From NCBI RefSeq assembly GCF_000367365.1, contig NZ_BARF01000050.1, forward strand, positions 1 to 64,000: a stretch of DNA of 64,000 nt, in the 5' to 3' direction. Positions 52,201 through 59,616 of this stretch are shown in pieces (the first letter of the stretch is position 1; every line of letters begins with the position of its first letter). A program made the position numbers and the translations under genes. This DNA is from Streptomyces prunicolor NBRC 13075. Lineage in GTDB: Bacteria > Actinomycetota > Actinomycetes > Streptomycetales > Streptomycetaceae. The notes below the pieces were generated by a model that was not told the origin of the DNA, made no database searches, and saw nothing but the letters and a program-made list of their open reading frames with translations.

Positions 52201-55200
52201 CCGACTCCTCCGGCAACGGCTTCACCGGCGTCCCGGCCACCGGGGCGACCTGGGCGCCGCCCGGTGGCAACTACGCGCAGTTCAACGGCACGTCGGGTGC
52301 CGTCCTGACCAGCGGAACCCCGGTGGTGGACACCTCCAAGGCCTTCAGTGTCTCCGCGTGGGCGTACCTCAGCGCCACCAGCACCACCAAGGACTTCACG
52401 GTCGTCAGTCAGCAGGGCGCCCAGAACAGTGCCTTCCAGCTGGAGTACAACCACACCACCAAGTCCTGGGCGTTCGTCCGAGCCGCCAACGACACCGCCA
52501 CCTCGGCCAGTTACACCGCCGCGGCGAGCGCTCCGGCAACGGCCGGGGTATGGACCCACCTGGTGGGCGTGGAGGACGGGCTCGGCGGGATGAGCCTCTA
52601 CGTCAACGCCGCCGAGGTCAGCGGGATCTGCACAGGCTGCACCGGCCCGGTGTCGGATCCGACCCCGATGGCCAGCACCGTCGGTGTCGCGATCGGCCGG
52701 GGCAAGGCGGCCACCGCGTCCGTCAACTACTTCGCCGGCCGGATCCGCGACGTCCAGCTGTACGGACGCCAGCTCACCCAGAACGAGATCGGCGAGCTGT
52801 ACACCTCCGCCACCACCAGCGGCCAGTCCGCCGTCTCCGTCGGCGCCGCCGGCTGGTGGAAGCTCGACGACGGCGAGAGCCCGACCGCCGCCGACTTCTC
52901 CGGCACCGGCAACGTCGGCACGGTCAACGCATCCACCAACTGGTCGTCCGACAACGGCGGTTCGGCCGTCTTCGCCGGAGCCGGGCAGATCGCCACCGCC
53001 GGCAATGTCGTCAACACCGCCAAGAGCTTCTCGGTGGCCGCCTGGGCGAAGATCACCAGCACGCCCACCGGCAGCTGGCAGACCGTCATCTCCCAGCAGG
53101 GTTCCAAGGCCGCCGGTTTCTCGCTGGACTACAACCCCACCGCCGGCCGCTGGGCCTTCGACCGGGCGACCACCGACGTGGCCGCGCCCACCCTGGCAGG
53201 CGCCAACTCCACCGCGGCGCCCGCCCTCAACACCTGGACCCACCTGCTCGGCACATACGACGCGAGCACCGGCAAGATGACGCTCTACGTCAACGGCGTC
53301 GCCCAGGGCACCGCGACCGACACCACCCCCATCGCCAGCACCGGCGCACTGGCCATCGGCCGCGGCTACGCCGCCGGGGCCGCCGCCCAGTACTTCAACG
53401 GCTCGATCAGCAAGGCGCAGGTCTACAACCGCGTCCTCACCGCCGCCGAGGCGAGCTCGCTCTACAGCGGCGGCGGCACCGCCGGATCCGCACCGCTCAC
53501 CACCACCTGGACGTACGACCAGCGCGGCCTGCCCACGACCGAGACGGACCCGCGCGGCAACGCGGCCGGGGCGGTCGCCGCGGCCTACACCACCACCGCC
53601 GCCTACGACGAGGCCGGCCGGCTCACCACCACCTCCTCGCCCCCGGTCAGCACCGAGACCGGCGGCGGCGCCGCCCAGCAGACCGTGGCCGTCACCAGCG
53701 ACGGCTACAACACCTTCGGCGACCAGGTGGAGTCCAACGACCCCGACGGCCGGATCGTCACCACCACCTACGACGCCGACAGCCGGGTACTCGCGGTGTC
53801 CCAGCCCGCGTACACCGCGCCCGACGGGTCCGGCGGCGTCACCCCGACCACGTCCTACACCTATGACGCGCTCGGCGAGGTCCTGACCGAGACCGATCCG
53901 CTGCACAACCAGGCGTCGTACACCTACGACCAGCTCGGTGACCAGGTGCGGCAGACCCTGCCCGGCGGTCGCGTCACCCATACCGGCTACGACACCGACG
54001 GCGAACCGCTCAACACCACCGACCCGACCGGCGCCAGGACCGAGGCCACCTACGACCCGCTCGGCCGGCAGATCACCGCCACCCAGGTGGAGCGCACCCC
54101 CACCACCGCGGCCTACACCACCACCTACGGCTACGACGCACTCGGCGACCTCACCTCGGTCGAGGACCCGCTGCACAACGTGACCACCACGGGCTACGAC
54201 GCGGTCGGCGAACCGGTCACCACCAAGGACCCGGTGGGCAATGTCACCGGCTACACCTACGACGCCACCGGCCAGGGCCTCACGACGACCGCCGCCGACG
54301 GCGCCAGGACCACCCAGGGCTACGACCTCGCCGGGCGGCTCACCTCGACCACCAAACTGGACGCCTCCGGCGCGGCGCTCAGCTCCACCGCCTACGCCTA
54401 CGACGGCGCGGGCAACGAGACCTCGGCCACCGACGCCCGGCAGCACACCAGCACCGCCACCTTCGACGCGCTGAACCGGATGCTGAGCCAGAGCCAGCCC
54501 GCCGACGCCACCACCTCCATCAAGACGTCCTTCGGCTACGACGCGGCGGGCGGCCGCACCCGCTACACCGACGCGGACAACAACGTCACCCTCTACACCT
54601 ACAACTCCCTCGGCCTGCCGGAGAGCAACATCCTGCCCAGCGTCACCGGGCTCACCTCCGCCGCCGACCGGACCACCACCACCGCCTACGACGCCGACGG
54701 CAGAATGCACACCGCCACCCGCCCCGGCGGGGTGGTCGTCACCGAGGGGTACGACGCCAACGGCGAGCTGACCTCGCAGACCGGCGCCGGCGCGGAGGCC
54801 GCCACCACGACCCGCTCCTACGGCTACGACGCGGCCGGCCGCCCCAACTCGGTCTCCGCGCCCGGGGGTTCGGACACCTTCAGCTACGACGACCGCGGGC
54901 TCATCGTCGCCATGGCCGGACCTTCCGGCACCGCGAGTTACACCTACGACGGCAACGGCCAGATCGCCTCACGTACCGACAAGGCCGGTACCGCGGCCTT
55001 CGGCTACGACGCCGACCAGCGGGTCAACAGCGAGACCGACCCGCTCACCGGCACCACAGCGACCCTGAGCTACAACACCGTCGGCCAGGTCAAGACAATC
55101 GGCTACGGCACCGGCGGAGCCACCCGCGCCTACGACTACACCGCGCTCCACCAGCTCAAGTCCGATGTCCTGACCTCCCCGTCCGGCAGCACCGAGGCGT

Positions 55201-57215
55201 CGGCCGCGTACACCTACAACCCCGACGGCCAGGTCGCCACCGTGACCACCGCCGGCACCGCGGGATCGGGCACCAGCACCTACGACTACGACTACGCGGG
55301 CCGCCTGAAGTCCGCGACCACCGGCTCCGGCACCACCGGTTACGGCTACGACGGCAACGGCAACCGCACCGCCGCCGGCTCCGCCACGGCCACCTTCAAC
55401 GCCCGCAACCAGCTGACCTCCGTCGCCGCCGGCTCCGCCACCACCACCTACGGCTACACCGCGCGCGGCACCACCGCGAGCGTCAACTCCTCGGGCAGTA
55501 CGACCAGTTACAGCTCCGACGCCTTCGACGACGTCACCGGCTCAAGCACCGGCGCCGCCTACTCCTACGACAGCTTCGGTCGGCTCGCCACCGCCTCCTC
55601 CGGCGGCCGCAACGCCACCTTCAGCTACGACAACGGAACCAACACCCCGGTCTCCGACGGTTCCCAGAACTTCGGCCGGGACCCCTACGGCGGCCTGCTC
55701 TCCACCTCCACCGCCGCCGGCACCGGCGCCGCCTTCGCCCTGTCCGACAGCCACGGCGACATCACCGGCACCTTCACCGGTACCGGCAGTGCCCTGACCG
55801 GCTCCACCGCCTACGACGCCTACGGAAACCGCACCGCCTCCAGCGGCAACCAGACCGACCTCGGCTACCAGGGCGGCTGGACCGACTCCGCCACCGGCCA
55901 GGTCAACACCGCGACCCGCTGGTACGACCCCGCCAACGGCGCCTTCACCAGCGCGGACTCCGCCACCAACGCGCCCACCCCGGCGGTCAACGCCAACCCG
56001 TACGCCTACGGCAACGACGACCCACTGGACAACACCGACACCAGCGGCAACGACGCCTGCGCCAGCGACGACATCAAGGCCCAGGAGGAGGCCTACGAGC
56101 AGATGCAGGCCTGGCTCAAGAACTACCAGGCGGGCCAGATGGGCCGGATGCTCGAATGGTCGCAGGAGCAGTGGGCGATCGGGGCGGCGAAGGCCAACGC
56201 CGAGCGGGCCAAGAACGCCGCCGACGAACGGGCGCTGCACCAGCAACAGGACGCGTGGGAGAAGCAGTTCAACAAAGACTTCGACGACGCGATGAACCAG
56301 GACTACTCCAACGCCGGCTCGCACTCACCGGGGTCGCACGACACGGGCTCGAGTCCCAAAAACAATGTGACTGTCACCCTCGGCGACGGCAAGCTGCACA
56401 CCGTGGGCAACGGCGGGGCCCTGTTCTCCGGCTCGTCCGGCTCGCACAGCACCGCGTACATGGTCGGCGGAGCGGTCGTCCTGGCGGGCCTCGCGATCGC
56501 CGCCGGCTTCTTCTTCGCCCCCGAGGCGGCGGTCGCCGGCGCGGTCTTCGTCCTGGCGGCCTCGGTCAGCGACGACTGCGGCGCCAACGGCATCCCCACC
56601 CGCCCCAAGAACCAGAACCTCGGCGGCACCAACTCCACCCCGATCCTCGGCACCACCCCCGCCGAGGACGCCGCGGCGGCAGCCGGCCACGACGCCACCA
56701 GCTCGACGGCGGCGGACGACGACGGCGTGACAACCACGCAGACCGCCGCCGGTGGCGCCGGTGCCGGCAGTGGCGATCCGGGTTCGACCGCCCAGTGCAG
56801 CCCGGAACCGGACGACGGGGGCGACTGGGTCGATCCGAATACCATCAACTTCTCGCAGCGGACGGTGAACCCGAACGACTACGTATCATCGATGCTGGAC
56901 GGAAGCTGGGACTGGAACCGGCCCGGCACGGCCCTGCGGGTGATCGAGCGGGGCGGGCAACTGGTCAGCTACGACAACCGGCGTCTGGACGCGGCTCGGG
57001 ACGCCCGTGCGCAGAACCCCGACTACCGGGTCAAGGTGGAACGTGTCGATCCATCAGCGGCGAACCCTGAGAAGACGAGCGGCAAGACGTGGGACTGGAG
57101 TTTCGAGGACCGTATGAAGAAGCCGTACAACAGGGACGAGAACGGCTGTCGTGTGCCATGGCAGGGGCTGAACGAGCAACCCGAACACGTAGCGAACCCG
57201 ACGCGCAAGCGATGA
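46248..57215 (+). CDS. Giant secreted RHS/YD-repeat polymorphic toxin with ParB-like C-terminal domain
   Basis: A single 3,655-residue reading frame. Approximate order: signal peptide (1-46, ATAFLAVTALVVTYGGQSAVA); low-complexity linker; DNRLRE-like sandwich (233-400); Ig/Fn3-like domains (413-625); DUF6531-type RHS start (645-735); LamG-like pair 1 (915-1140 and 1208-1435); YD repeats (1470-1960); LamG-like pair 2 (1968-2188, 2200-2412); YD repeats (2415-3220) ending in the RHS core NPYAYGNDDPLDNTDTSGND (about 3250); charged helical region (3270-3345); hydrophobic segment (3400-3440); and the toxin from about 3525. The toxin has INFSQRTVNPNDY and RVIERGGQLVSYDNRRLDAA, which resemble ParB/sulfiredoxin-like nuclease toxins. 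A GTG at 46275 is an alternative start. The stop overlaps the immunity gene. Confidence 0.9.
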   Translation: MVLLGGRTTVGHFWISARRAPGSLRATAFLAVTALVVTYGGQSAVALPVSAAAPVTPVQQGGSAAGKKHAVSASATASKAKSKVGASATGPVKGAVPAYKPHAEQGDPAGSGSRVHKAPKPVADVPAPARKKPQGFSASTSVEQPKLDTATTTVFKNADGTYTAQIHTHTVNERRSDGSWARIAPSTTDSAPATGSATPSAAASPGASDASDASYRTLTPAAANPTGQGATSATTYVESGVTQNFNGNGQLYVGQYLSHTYNSYLQFSGFKTQFANDYIVNSTLWLDTEFSGKDTSGTCSVQPVNVAAVGATWDPTKINTYPGPAAGAQIGSASFAAGTDCANGRQWEGVSLNTATAMNWAHGWAANYGLQLSAPNTAAGAKEFYADDAYLAVEYTPNGAGASYSEVSYASPWNNQPGWGKVTVQNRGTATWTPTNGYKLSYQLYTVSGTTRTLLTTPASTPAVMPSTVAPNQPVTVTAAVPALTAGVTYLICWDMAYNGVLFSTYGVPQTCYSLPVVNNPPIIDTFTPGNNGSVFSLTPTLGVTGHDPDNYPGTALSYSFAVYANGSTTALATSGAIATSTWVVPAAKLAWGGTYYWTALVSDGNATSLWSAPDYFNIPSAPQPLVTAHLGVAPYDTTVKGVDPQMGDYSTQATDLSVGAVADGPALNIERTYNSLDPGVFKAFGAGWSSMLDMRATPDSDGSGSMVITLADGRQERFGANGDGTYSPPAGDYAVLTVPPDGYGVSGFALTEKSGMRYIFTVGATDPVTGQPYWGLSEFGNRNGHGVDFDWKTVTLTLPGGTTTAVKEPVQAGYGFNQDNGYNDGATNSAPDTDILLELTWGVQQLTATDGAVKNVPHVVSVTDRTVAGVTHPWTYAYNAANYLTGVCPPATSTTTSTACTGYTYTSGTSSGSHFASMVQDSNPTDYWRFGDATGSTTAADSVVVNQGTTNATLANVTLGQPGPLAGSPATAASFNGTSSYAALPDNLVAAGSNLAVGMWFNTTQAGGTLFSYQSGKPGTAVTSGYVPSIYIGSDGKLRAEFWNGHAAPMTSPTAVNDGKWHYLVLSGARTDQTLFLDGAQVATLTGATITFGAWPYTTVGAGELTGSWPASPTANALGFFNGKIQDVSFLQHPLGLPAVQQEYASGTLAADELTGTQLPSGKTALAVTYNALTDRAATVTDADGGTYRLASPVTTGSSAAYYGAVRGTRPSYDYPMTEQAGLTAVNQYGIDKAADSATDGIYNDVMLGEPGIFGPGGDTAAGFNGTSSYLSLPSGALDDSTGNATVALWFNTKQAGGVLFSYQNGRTGSVPTSYTPALYIGSDGLLHGQFWDGTTSPMASKAVVNDGNWHLVELSATGTTQTLWLDGQSQATRAGKSIAGQAATWGETTVTVGAGYIAGSWPKLPTANAQGYFNGEIGQVGVYKTDLDLTGVEAALGLYQAKGSATTLMPSTTVTVTDPTQGTEKYAFDPASGNRTTSVTDALGGTTSYAYDSLGFQDASTDPDGHTVTRRHDVYGNVLTTTTCRAANSCQTSYFSYHTNAANPMDPLNGKVLYAADARSGATGTADPAYRTAYTYTPFGAIASVTTPPTSDYPSGRTVKYRYYNNNETFTNTLGVVTNEPYGMLATVTDPRGQVTRFTYCYGQVCSETDPSGETTYSSHDVFGRLTTKAVSSDTYPVTFTYYGAPVGGVQTHYTYDALDRVSTVTDQATTDAVTSTVHTPKTTYSYDADGDLTGSSTADTTGLDATRSTGYVYDDQNRVITATDPANLATHYTYDTSGRTTTRTDPGGTTYSYGYSATGQLLTTTLNGWTGDPTAPSGAQDLVLESRAYDPAGRLASVTDSMGRTTGYSYFDDDRLQSETVASGTASAVTDKAYDYDAAGNRTWECDVWTGTSCTRQTTYSVDAADRTTSTAVDPTGVNRVTANTFDPDDNVLSQLLTGDGQTRQVGYSYDAAGNTTSQSVRTDATGPTGYWPLTDGAVNAADSSGNGFTGVPATGATWAPPGGNYAQFNGTSGAVLTSGTPVVDTSKAFSVSAWAYLSATSTTKDFTVVSQQGAQNSAFQLEYNHTTKSWAFVRAANDTATSASYTAAASAPATAGVWTHLVGVEDGLGGMSLYVNAAEVSGICTGCTGPVSDPTPMASTVGVAIGRGKAATASVNYFAGRIRDVQLYGRQLTQNEIGELYTSATTSGQSAVSVGAAGWWKLDDGESPTAADFSGTGNVGTVNASTNWSSDNGGSAVFAGAGQIATAGNVVNTAKSFSVAAWAKITSTPTGSWQTVISQQGSKAAGFSLDYNPTAGRWAFDRATTDVAAPTLAGANSTAAPALNTWTHLLGTYDASTGKMTLYVNGVAQGTATDTTPIASTGALAIGRGYAAGAAAQYFNGSISKAQVYNRVLTAAEASSLYSGGGTAGSAPLTTTWTYDQRGLPTTETDPRGNAAGAVAAAYTTTAAYDEAGRLTTTSSPPVSTETGGGAAQQTVAVTSDGYNTFGDQVESNDPDGRIVTTTYDADSRVLAVSQPAYTAPDGSGGVTPTTSYTYDALGEVLTETDPLHNQASYTYDQLGDQVRQTLPGGRVTHTGYDTDGEPLNTTDPTGARTEATYDPLGRQITATQVERTPTTAAYTTTYGYDALGDLTSVEDPLHNVTTTGYDAVGEPVTTKDPVGNVTGYTYDATGQGLTTTAADGARTTQGYDLAGRLTSTTKLDASGAALSSTAYAYDGAGNETSATDARQHTSTATFDALNRMLSQSQPADATTSIKTSFGYDAAGGRTRYTDADNNVTLYTYNSLGLPESNILPSVTGLTSAADRTTTTAYDADGRMHTATRPGGVVVTEGYDANGELTSQTGAGAEAATTTRSYGYDAAGRPNSVSAPGGSDTFSYDDRGLIVAMAGPSGTASYTYDGNGQIASRTDKAGTAAFGYDADQRVNSETDPLTGTTATLSYNTVGQVKTIGYGTGGATRAYDYTALHQLKSDVLTSPSGSTEASAAYTYNPDGQVATVTTAGTAGSGTSTYDYDYAGRLKSATTGSGTTGYGYDGNGNRTAAGSATATFNARNQLTSVAAGSATTTYGYTARGTTASVNSSGSTTSYSSDAFDDVTGSSTGAAYSYDSFGRLATASSGGRNATFSYDNGTNTPVSDGSQNFGRDPYGGLLSTSTAAGTGAAFALSDSHGDITGTFTGTGSALTGSTAYDAYGNRTASSGNQTDLGYQGGWTDSATGQVNTATRWYDPANGAFTSADSATNAPTPAVNANPYAYGNDDPLDNTDTSGNDACASDDIKAQEEAYEQMQAWLKNYQAGQMGRMLEWSQEQWAIGAAKANAERAKNAADERALHQQQDAWEKQFNKDFDDAMNQDYSNAGSHSPGSHDTGSSPKNNVTVTLGDGKLHTVGNGGALFSGSSGSHSTAYMVGGAVVLAGLAIAAGFFFAPEAAVAGAVFVLAASVSDDCGANGIPTRPKNQNLGGTNSTPILGTTPAEDAAAAAGHDATSSTAADDDGVTTTQTAAGGAGAGSGDPGSTAQCSPEPDDGGDWVDPNTINFSQRTVNPNDYVSSMLDGSWDWNRPGTALRVIERGGQLVSYDNRRLDAARDARAQNPDYRVKVERVDPSAANPEKTSGKTWDWSFEDRMKKPYNRDENGCRVPWQGLNEQPEHVANPTRKR

Positions 57216-57640
57216 AGGGGATCACGGAGTTGTGGCGAGCGGGAGAGGCACCCGCCTGGGACGGCCTGTTCCGCGCGGACGGCTCCGCTCGCGCGGTGGA
57301 GGTGGACAGCGCGGCGCTGTCATGGTTCGAACTCGGTGCCCCGCTGGACTTCGAGACGTGGCTGGCCGAAAACCCCGAGACCCTGACCTCGATCGACATC
57401 CACCCTCAGGGCCTCGCCGAAATCCCGGACGGATCCGGCTATGTCTGCTGCGGCGACGGTTCGCACGGCTCGGAGGGGTTCTTCGCCCGACTCGACCGGG
57501 ACAAGAATCCCGTGTGGGTGGTCTCGCTGGGCGACTCCAACCCCTTCGTCCGTGCCACGGTCGAAGGGTCCATGGCCACCTTCACCAACAACCTGGGCAA
57601 CTCGATCACGGTGGATCTCGCCGATCCGGATTTCGCGTGA
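57212..57640 (+). CDS. Probable immunity protein to the RHS toxin
   Basis: This is a 142-residue acidic protein with no signal peptide. Its ATG overlaps the toxin stop codon (ATGA), which ensures equal synthesis. That is the normal position of a polymorphic-toxin immunity gene. Visible features are WFELGAPLDFETWLAENP, GYVCCGDGSHGSEGF and WVVSLGDSNPFV. It shows some general resemblance to small acidic immunity proteins, but I cannot name a family. The start at 57212 was chosen over an upstream ATG inside the toxin gene. It should neutralise the ParB-like domain in the cytoplasm. Confidence 0.75.
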   Translation: MKGITELWRAGEAPAWDGLFRADGSARAVEVDSAALSWFELGAPLDFETWLAENPETLTSIDIHPQGLAEIPDGSGYVCCGDGSHGSEGFFARLDRDKNPVWVVSLGDSNPFVRATVEGSMATFTNNLGNSITVDLADPDFA

Positions 57641-57665
57641 CCGAATCCGATCCCGCCGGACGCTC

Positions 57666-57708
57666 GACAACCACACCTCCAGCCCAGTCCATACGGCTTT
57701 GGCGCTAG
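57666..57708 (-). repeat. 43-bp element, right copy of an inverted pair
   Basis: On the minus strand this matches 44224-44266 at 38 of 43 bases. It begins 25 bases after the immunity gene stop codon. Its CTAG end overlaps the left end of the MITE-like element. Before that insertion it would have followed directly on the stop codon of the TetR gene, just as the left copy starts at the stop codon of the type ISP gene. Confidence 0.7.
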
Positions 57709-57895
57709 GGCCTGTCCGGCGGATCCTGTCGCAGACGCGGGGTGTGGTGCGCACATCTGCGGCGTTGTCGTCGGTTGCCAACGCTCCGCGTTGCCGCCCT
57801 CCTCCGCCTTGCAGCTGCACGCACCACACCCCGCTCACCGGCACTGATCAAGCCCCGCCGATTTCCTGCGACCTGATCCGCCGGACAGGCCCTAG
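57705..57895. mobile_element. 191-bp MITE-like element with 21-bp perfect inverted ends
   Basis: The ends ctagggcctgtccggcggat.. (57705-57725) and its exact reverse complement (57875-57895) are 21 bp long. With two mismatches the symmetry extends about ten more bases inward (..gtcgcag). CTAG is present on both sides and may include the target duplication (TA or CTAG). The interior holds no open frame that looks real. The same kind of end (ggcctgtccggcggat) is known from Streptomyces IS5/IS427-type elements, so a transposase acting in trans is likely. The right end contains the stop codon of the TetR gene at 57892. Confidence 0.8.
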
Positions 57896-58608
57896 CCCCG
57901 CTCGGGATCGAAGGCGTCCAGGACCTTCGCCAACGCCATGTCGAACACCGCGTCCAGATCAATCGGCCCCGGATCCTCCATGAACGCCGCAGCCATCCGC
58001 GGATACGCCCCACCGGCGATCTGACTCCCCAAGTACGCGATCCGCACCGCGTTCTCCTGATCCTCCGACCACGGCAACGACCGCGACCGCTCAGCAGTCG
58101 CCAACTCATTCGTCACGTACATCGTCACGACCCCGTTGAGCAGCCCGACGAGTTGCATCTTCATGCCGTAAGTCGCCTCGACCGGATCAAGACAGGCGAG
58201 GCAATGCTCCAGGTACCGCAGCGCATTGGGGCTGAAGCCGTACACCGGTGACATCAACCGCGGCAGCCAGGGATGCCGATGCATCAGCGTCCGCGCCTGA
58301 TGAGCGACCCGGATCATGTCCGCCCGCCAGTCCCCCGACGGCGCCCACTCCTCGTGCTCGCCGCTGACCGCGTCAACCATCAGCTCGTACAGGTCCTCCT
58401 TGCGGGGGACGTAGTTGTACAGCGACATCGTGCCGCAGCCCAACTCGGCCGCGACGTGCCGCATGGAGACCGCGTCCAGCCCCCCACCGTCGGCGATCCG
58501 CACCGCCGCCGCCGCGATGTCCGCGCGGCGGAACGCCGGCTTCGGCCCCCGCCCCGCACGCTCGGGGCGCGCCCAGATCACTTCGGGTACGGCCGCTCGG
58601 TCCGCCAT
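57892..58608 (-). CDS. TetR family regulator of the ABC exporter
   Basis: This is a 238-residue repressor with the HTH domain RRADIAAAAVRIADGGGLDAVSMRHVAAELGCGTMSLYNYVPRKEDLYELM (quoted in part). The C-terminal domain is of TetR_C type. It is divergent from the DrrAB-type exporter, and two near-identical palindromes lie between and just inside the genes. Its stop codon TAG belongs to the CTAG at the end of the MITE-like element. It is probably a drug-sensing repressor of the exporter. Confidence 0.9.
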   Translation of the reverse strand: MADRAAVPEVIWARPERAGRGPKPAFRRADIAAAAVRIADGGGLDAVSMRHVAAELGCGTMSLYNYVPRKEDLYELMVDAVSGEHEEWAPSGDWRADMIRVAHQARTLMHRHPWLPRLMSPVYGFSPNALRYLEHCLACLDPVEATYGMKMQLVGLLNGVVTMYVTNELATAERSRSLPWSEDQENAVRIAYLGSQIAGGAYPRMAAAFMEDPGPIDLDAVFDMALAKVLDAFDPERG

Positions 58609-58636
58609 TGATCATCACCTCACTCACCATCGTAGT

Positions 58637-58653
58637 TACGTACACCGTACGTA
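58637..58653. promoter_or_regulatory. Operator 1 of the ABC exporter regulator
   Basis: The sequence tacgtacaccgtacgta is a 17-bp palindrome between the divergent TetR and exporter genes, in the position of the promoter(s). Confidence 0.7.
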
Positions 58654-58671
58654 GTGCGCTATGGTCGACCC

Positions 58672-59616
58672 ATGACTACTACGTACGCTGTACTTAGTGA
58701 AGGTCTGGAGAAGCGCTTCGGCGCTGTGCACGCCGTGCGCGGGCTGGACCTGGCGGTGGCGCAGGGCACGGTCTGCGGAGTCCTCGGGCCCAACGGCGCG
58801 GGCAAGACCACGGCCGTACGGCTGCTCACCACGCTGCTGCGGCCGGACGCGGGTTCCGCGCGGATCGCCGGGCACGATCTCGTCCGGGAGGCTTCGGCCG
58901 TACGGCGTCGGATCGGCGTCACCGGGCAGTACGCGTCGGTCGACGGCGACCTCACCGGCCGGCAGAACCTGCGCCTGTTCGCGCGGCTGCACCGGGTGCG
59001 GGGTCCGGCGGACCGGGCCGGTGAGCTGCTGGACCGCTTCGGCCTGACCGAGTCCGCCGACCGGCCCGCGTCCACCTACTCGGGCGGGATGCGCCGCCGC
59101 CTCGACCTGGCGGCGAGTCTCATACGACGCCCCGACGTGCTGTTCCTCGACGAACCGACGACCGGGCTCGACCCGGCCAGCCGGAACCAGATCTGGGACG
59201 CCGTACGGGACCTGAAGAGGGAGGGTACGACCGTGCTGCTGACCACGCAGTACCTGGAGGAGGCCGACCAACTCGCCGACGACATCGCCCTGGTGGACCG
59301 GGGGCGGATCGCGCACAGCGGTTCACCCGCTCAACTCAAGGCGCTCATCGGGACGTACGCCGAAGTCGTCGTCGCGCACGCGGACGCTCTCGCGAAGGCG
59401 GCCGGTGTCCTCGACCAACTCACCGGCGTCCAGCCGTCGTTCGACCACGAGCGGAACGCCGTCGGCGCGGTCACCGGCGATCCGACACTCACCCTCCCCC
59501 GGCTGGTCCGCGAACTCGACGCGGCGGGCGTGCCGTTGCTCGACGCGAGCATGCGACCGCCGACCCTCGACGACGTGTTCCTCCGCCTGACGGACAGCAA
59601 GGAGCCCGTGGGATGA
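58672..59616 (+). CDS. Daunorubicin-resistance-type ABC exporter ATPase
   Basis: This is a 314-residue ATP-binding protein of the DrrA family. It has Walker A LGPNGAGKTT, signature YSGGMRRRL, Walker B VLFLDEPTTGLDP and a C-terminal domain common to DrrA proteins (GVPLLDASMRPPTLDDVFLRLT). It would energise export of a hydrophobic compound or lipid with the next gene. The ATG at 58672 was chosen because it is flanked by operators and matches the family length. Its first codons form operator 2. The permease gene overlaps it by four bases (ATGA). Confidence 0.93.
   Translation: MTTTYAVLSEGLEKRFGAVHAVRGLDLAVAQGTVCGVLGPNGAGKTTAVRLLTTLLRPDAGSARIAGHDLVREASAVRRRIGVTGQYASVDGDLTGRQNLRLFARLHRVRGPADRAGELLDRFGLTESADRPASTYSGGMRRRLDLAASLIRRPDVLFLDEPTTGLDPASRNQIWDAVRDLKREGTTVLLTTQYLEEADQLADDIALVDRGRIAHSGSPAQLKALIGTYAEVVVAHADALAKAAGVLDQLTGVQPSFDHERNAVGAVTGDPTLTLPRLVRELDAAGVPLLDASMRPPTLDDVFLRLTDSKEPVG
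58680..58696. promoter_or_regulatory. Operator 2, inside the start of the exporter gene
   Basis: The sequence tacgtacgctgtactta lies in codons 3-9 of the exporter ATPase gene. It differs from operator 1 at four positions, with centres 43 bases (about four helical turns) apart. That spacing would allow two dimers to sit on the same face. Confidence 0.6.

Noticed and set aside
49404..54710. 1,768-residue open frame antisense to the RHS gene
   Set aside because: Long antisense frames are common opposite high-GC repetitive genes. The translation is a Gly/Val/Arg-rich string without domains, while the sense frame has clear RHS and LamG domains.
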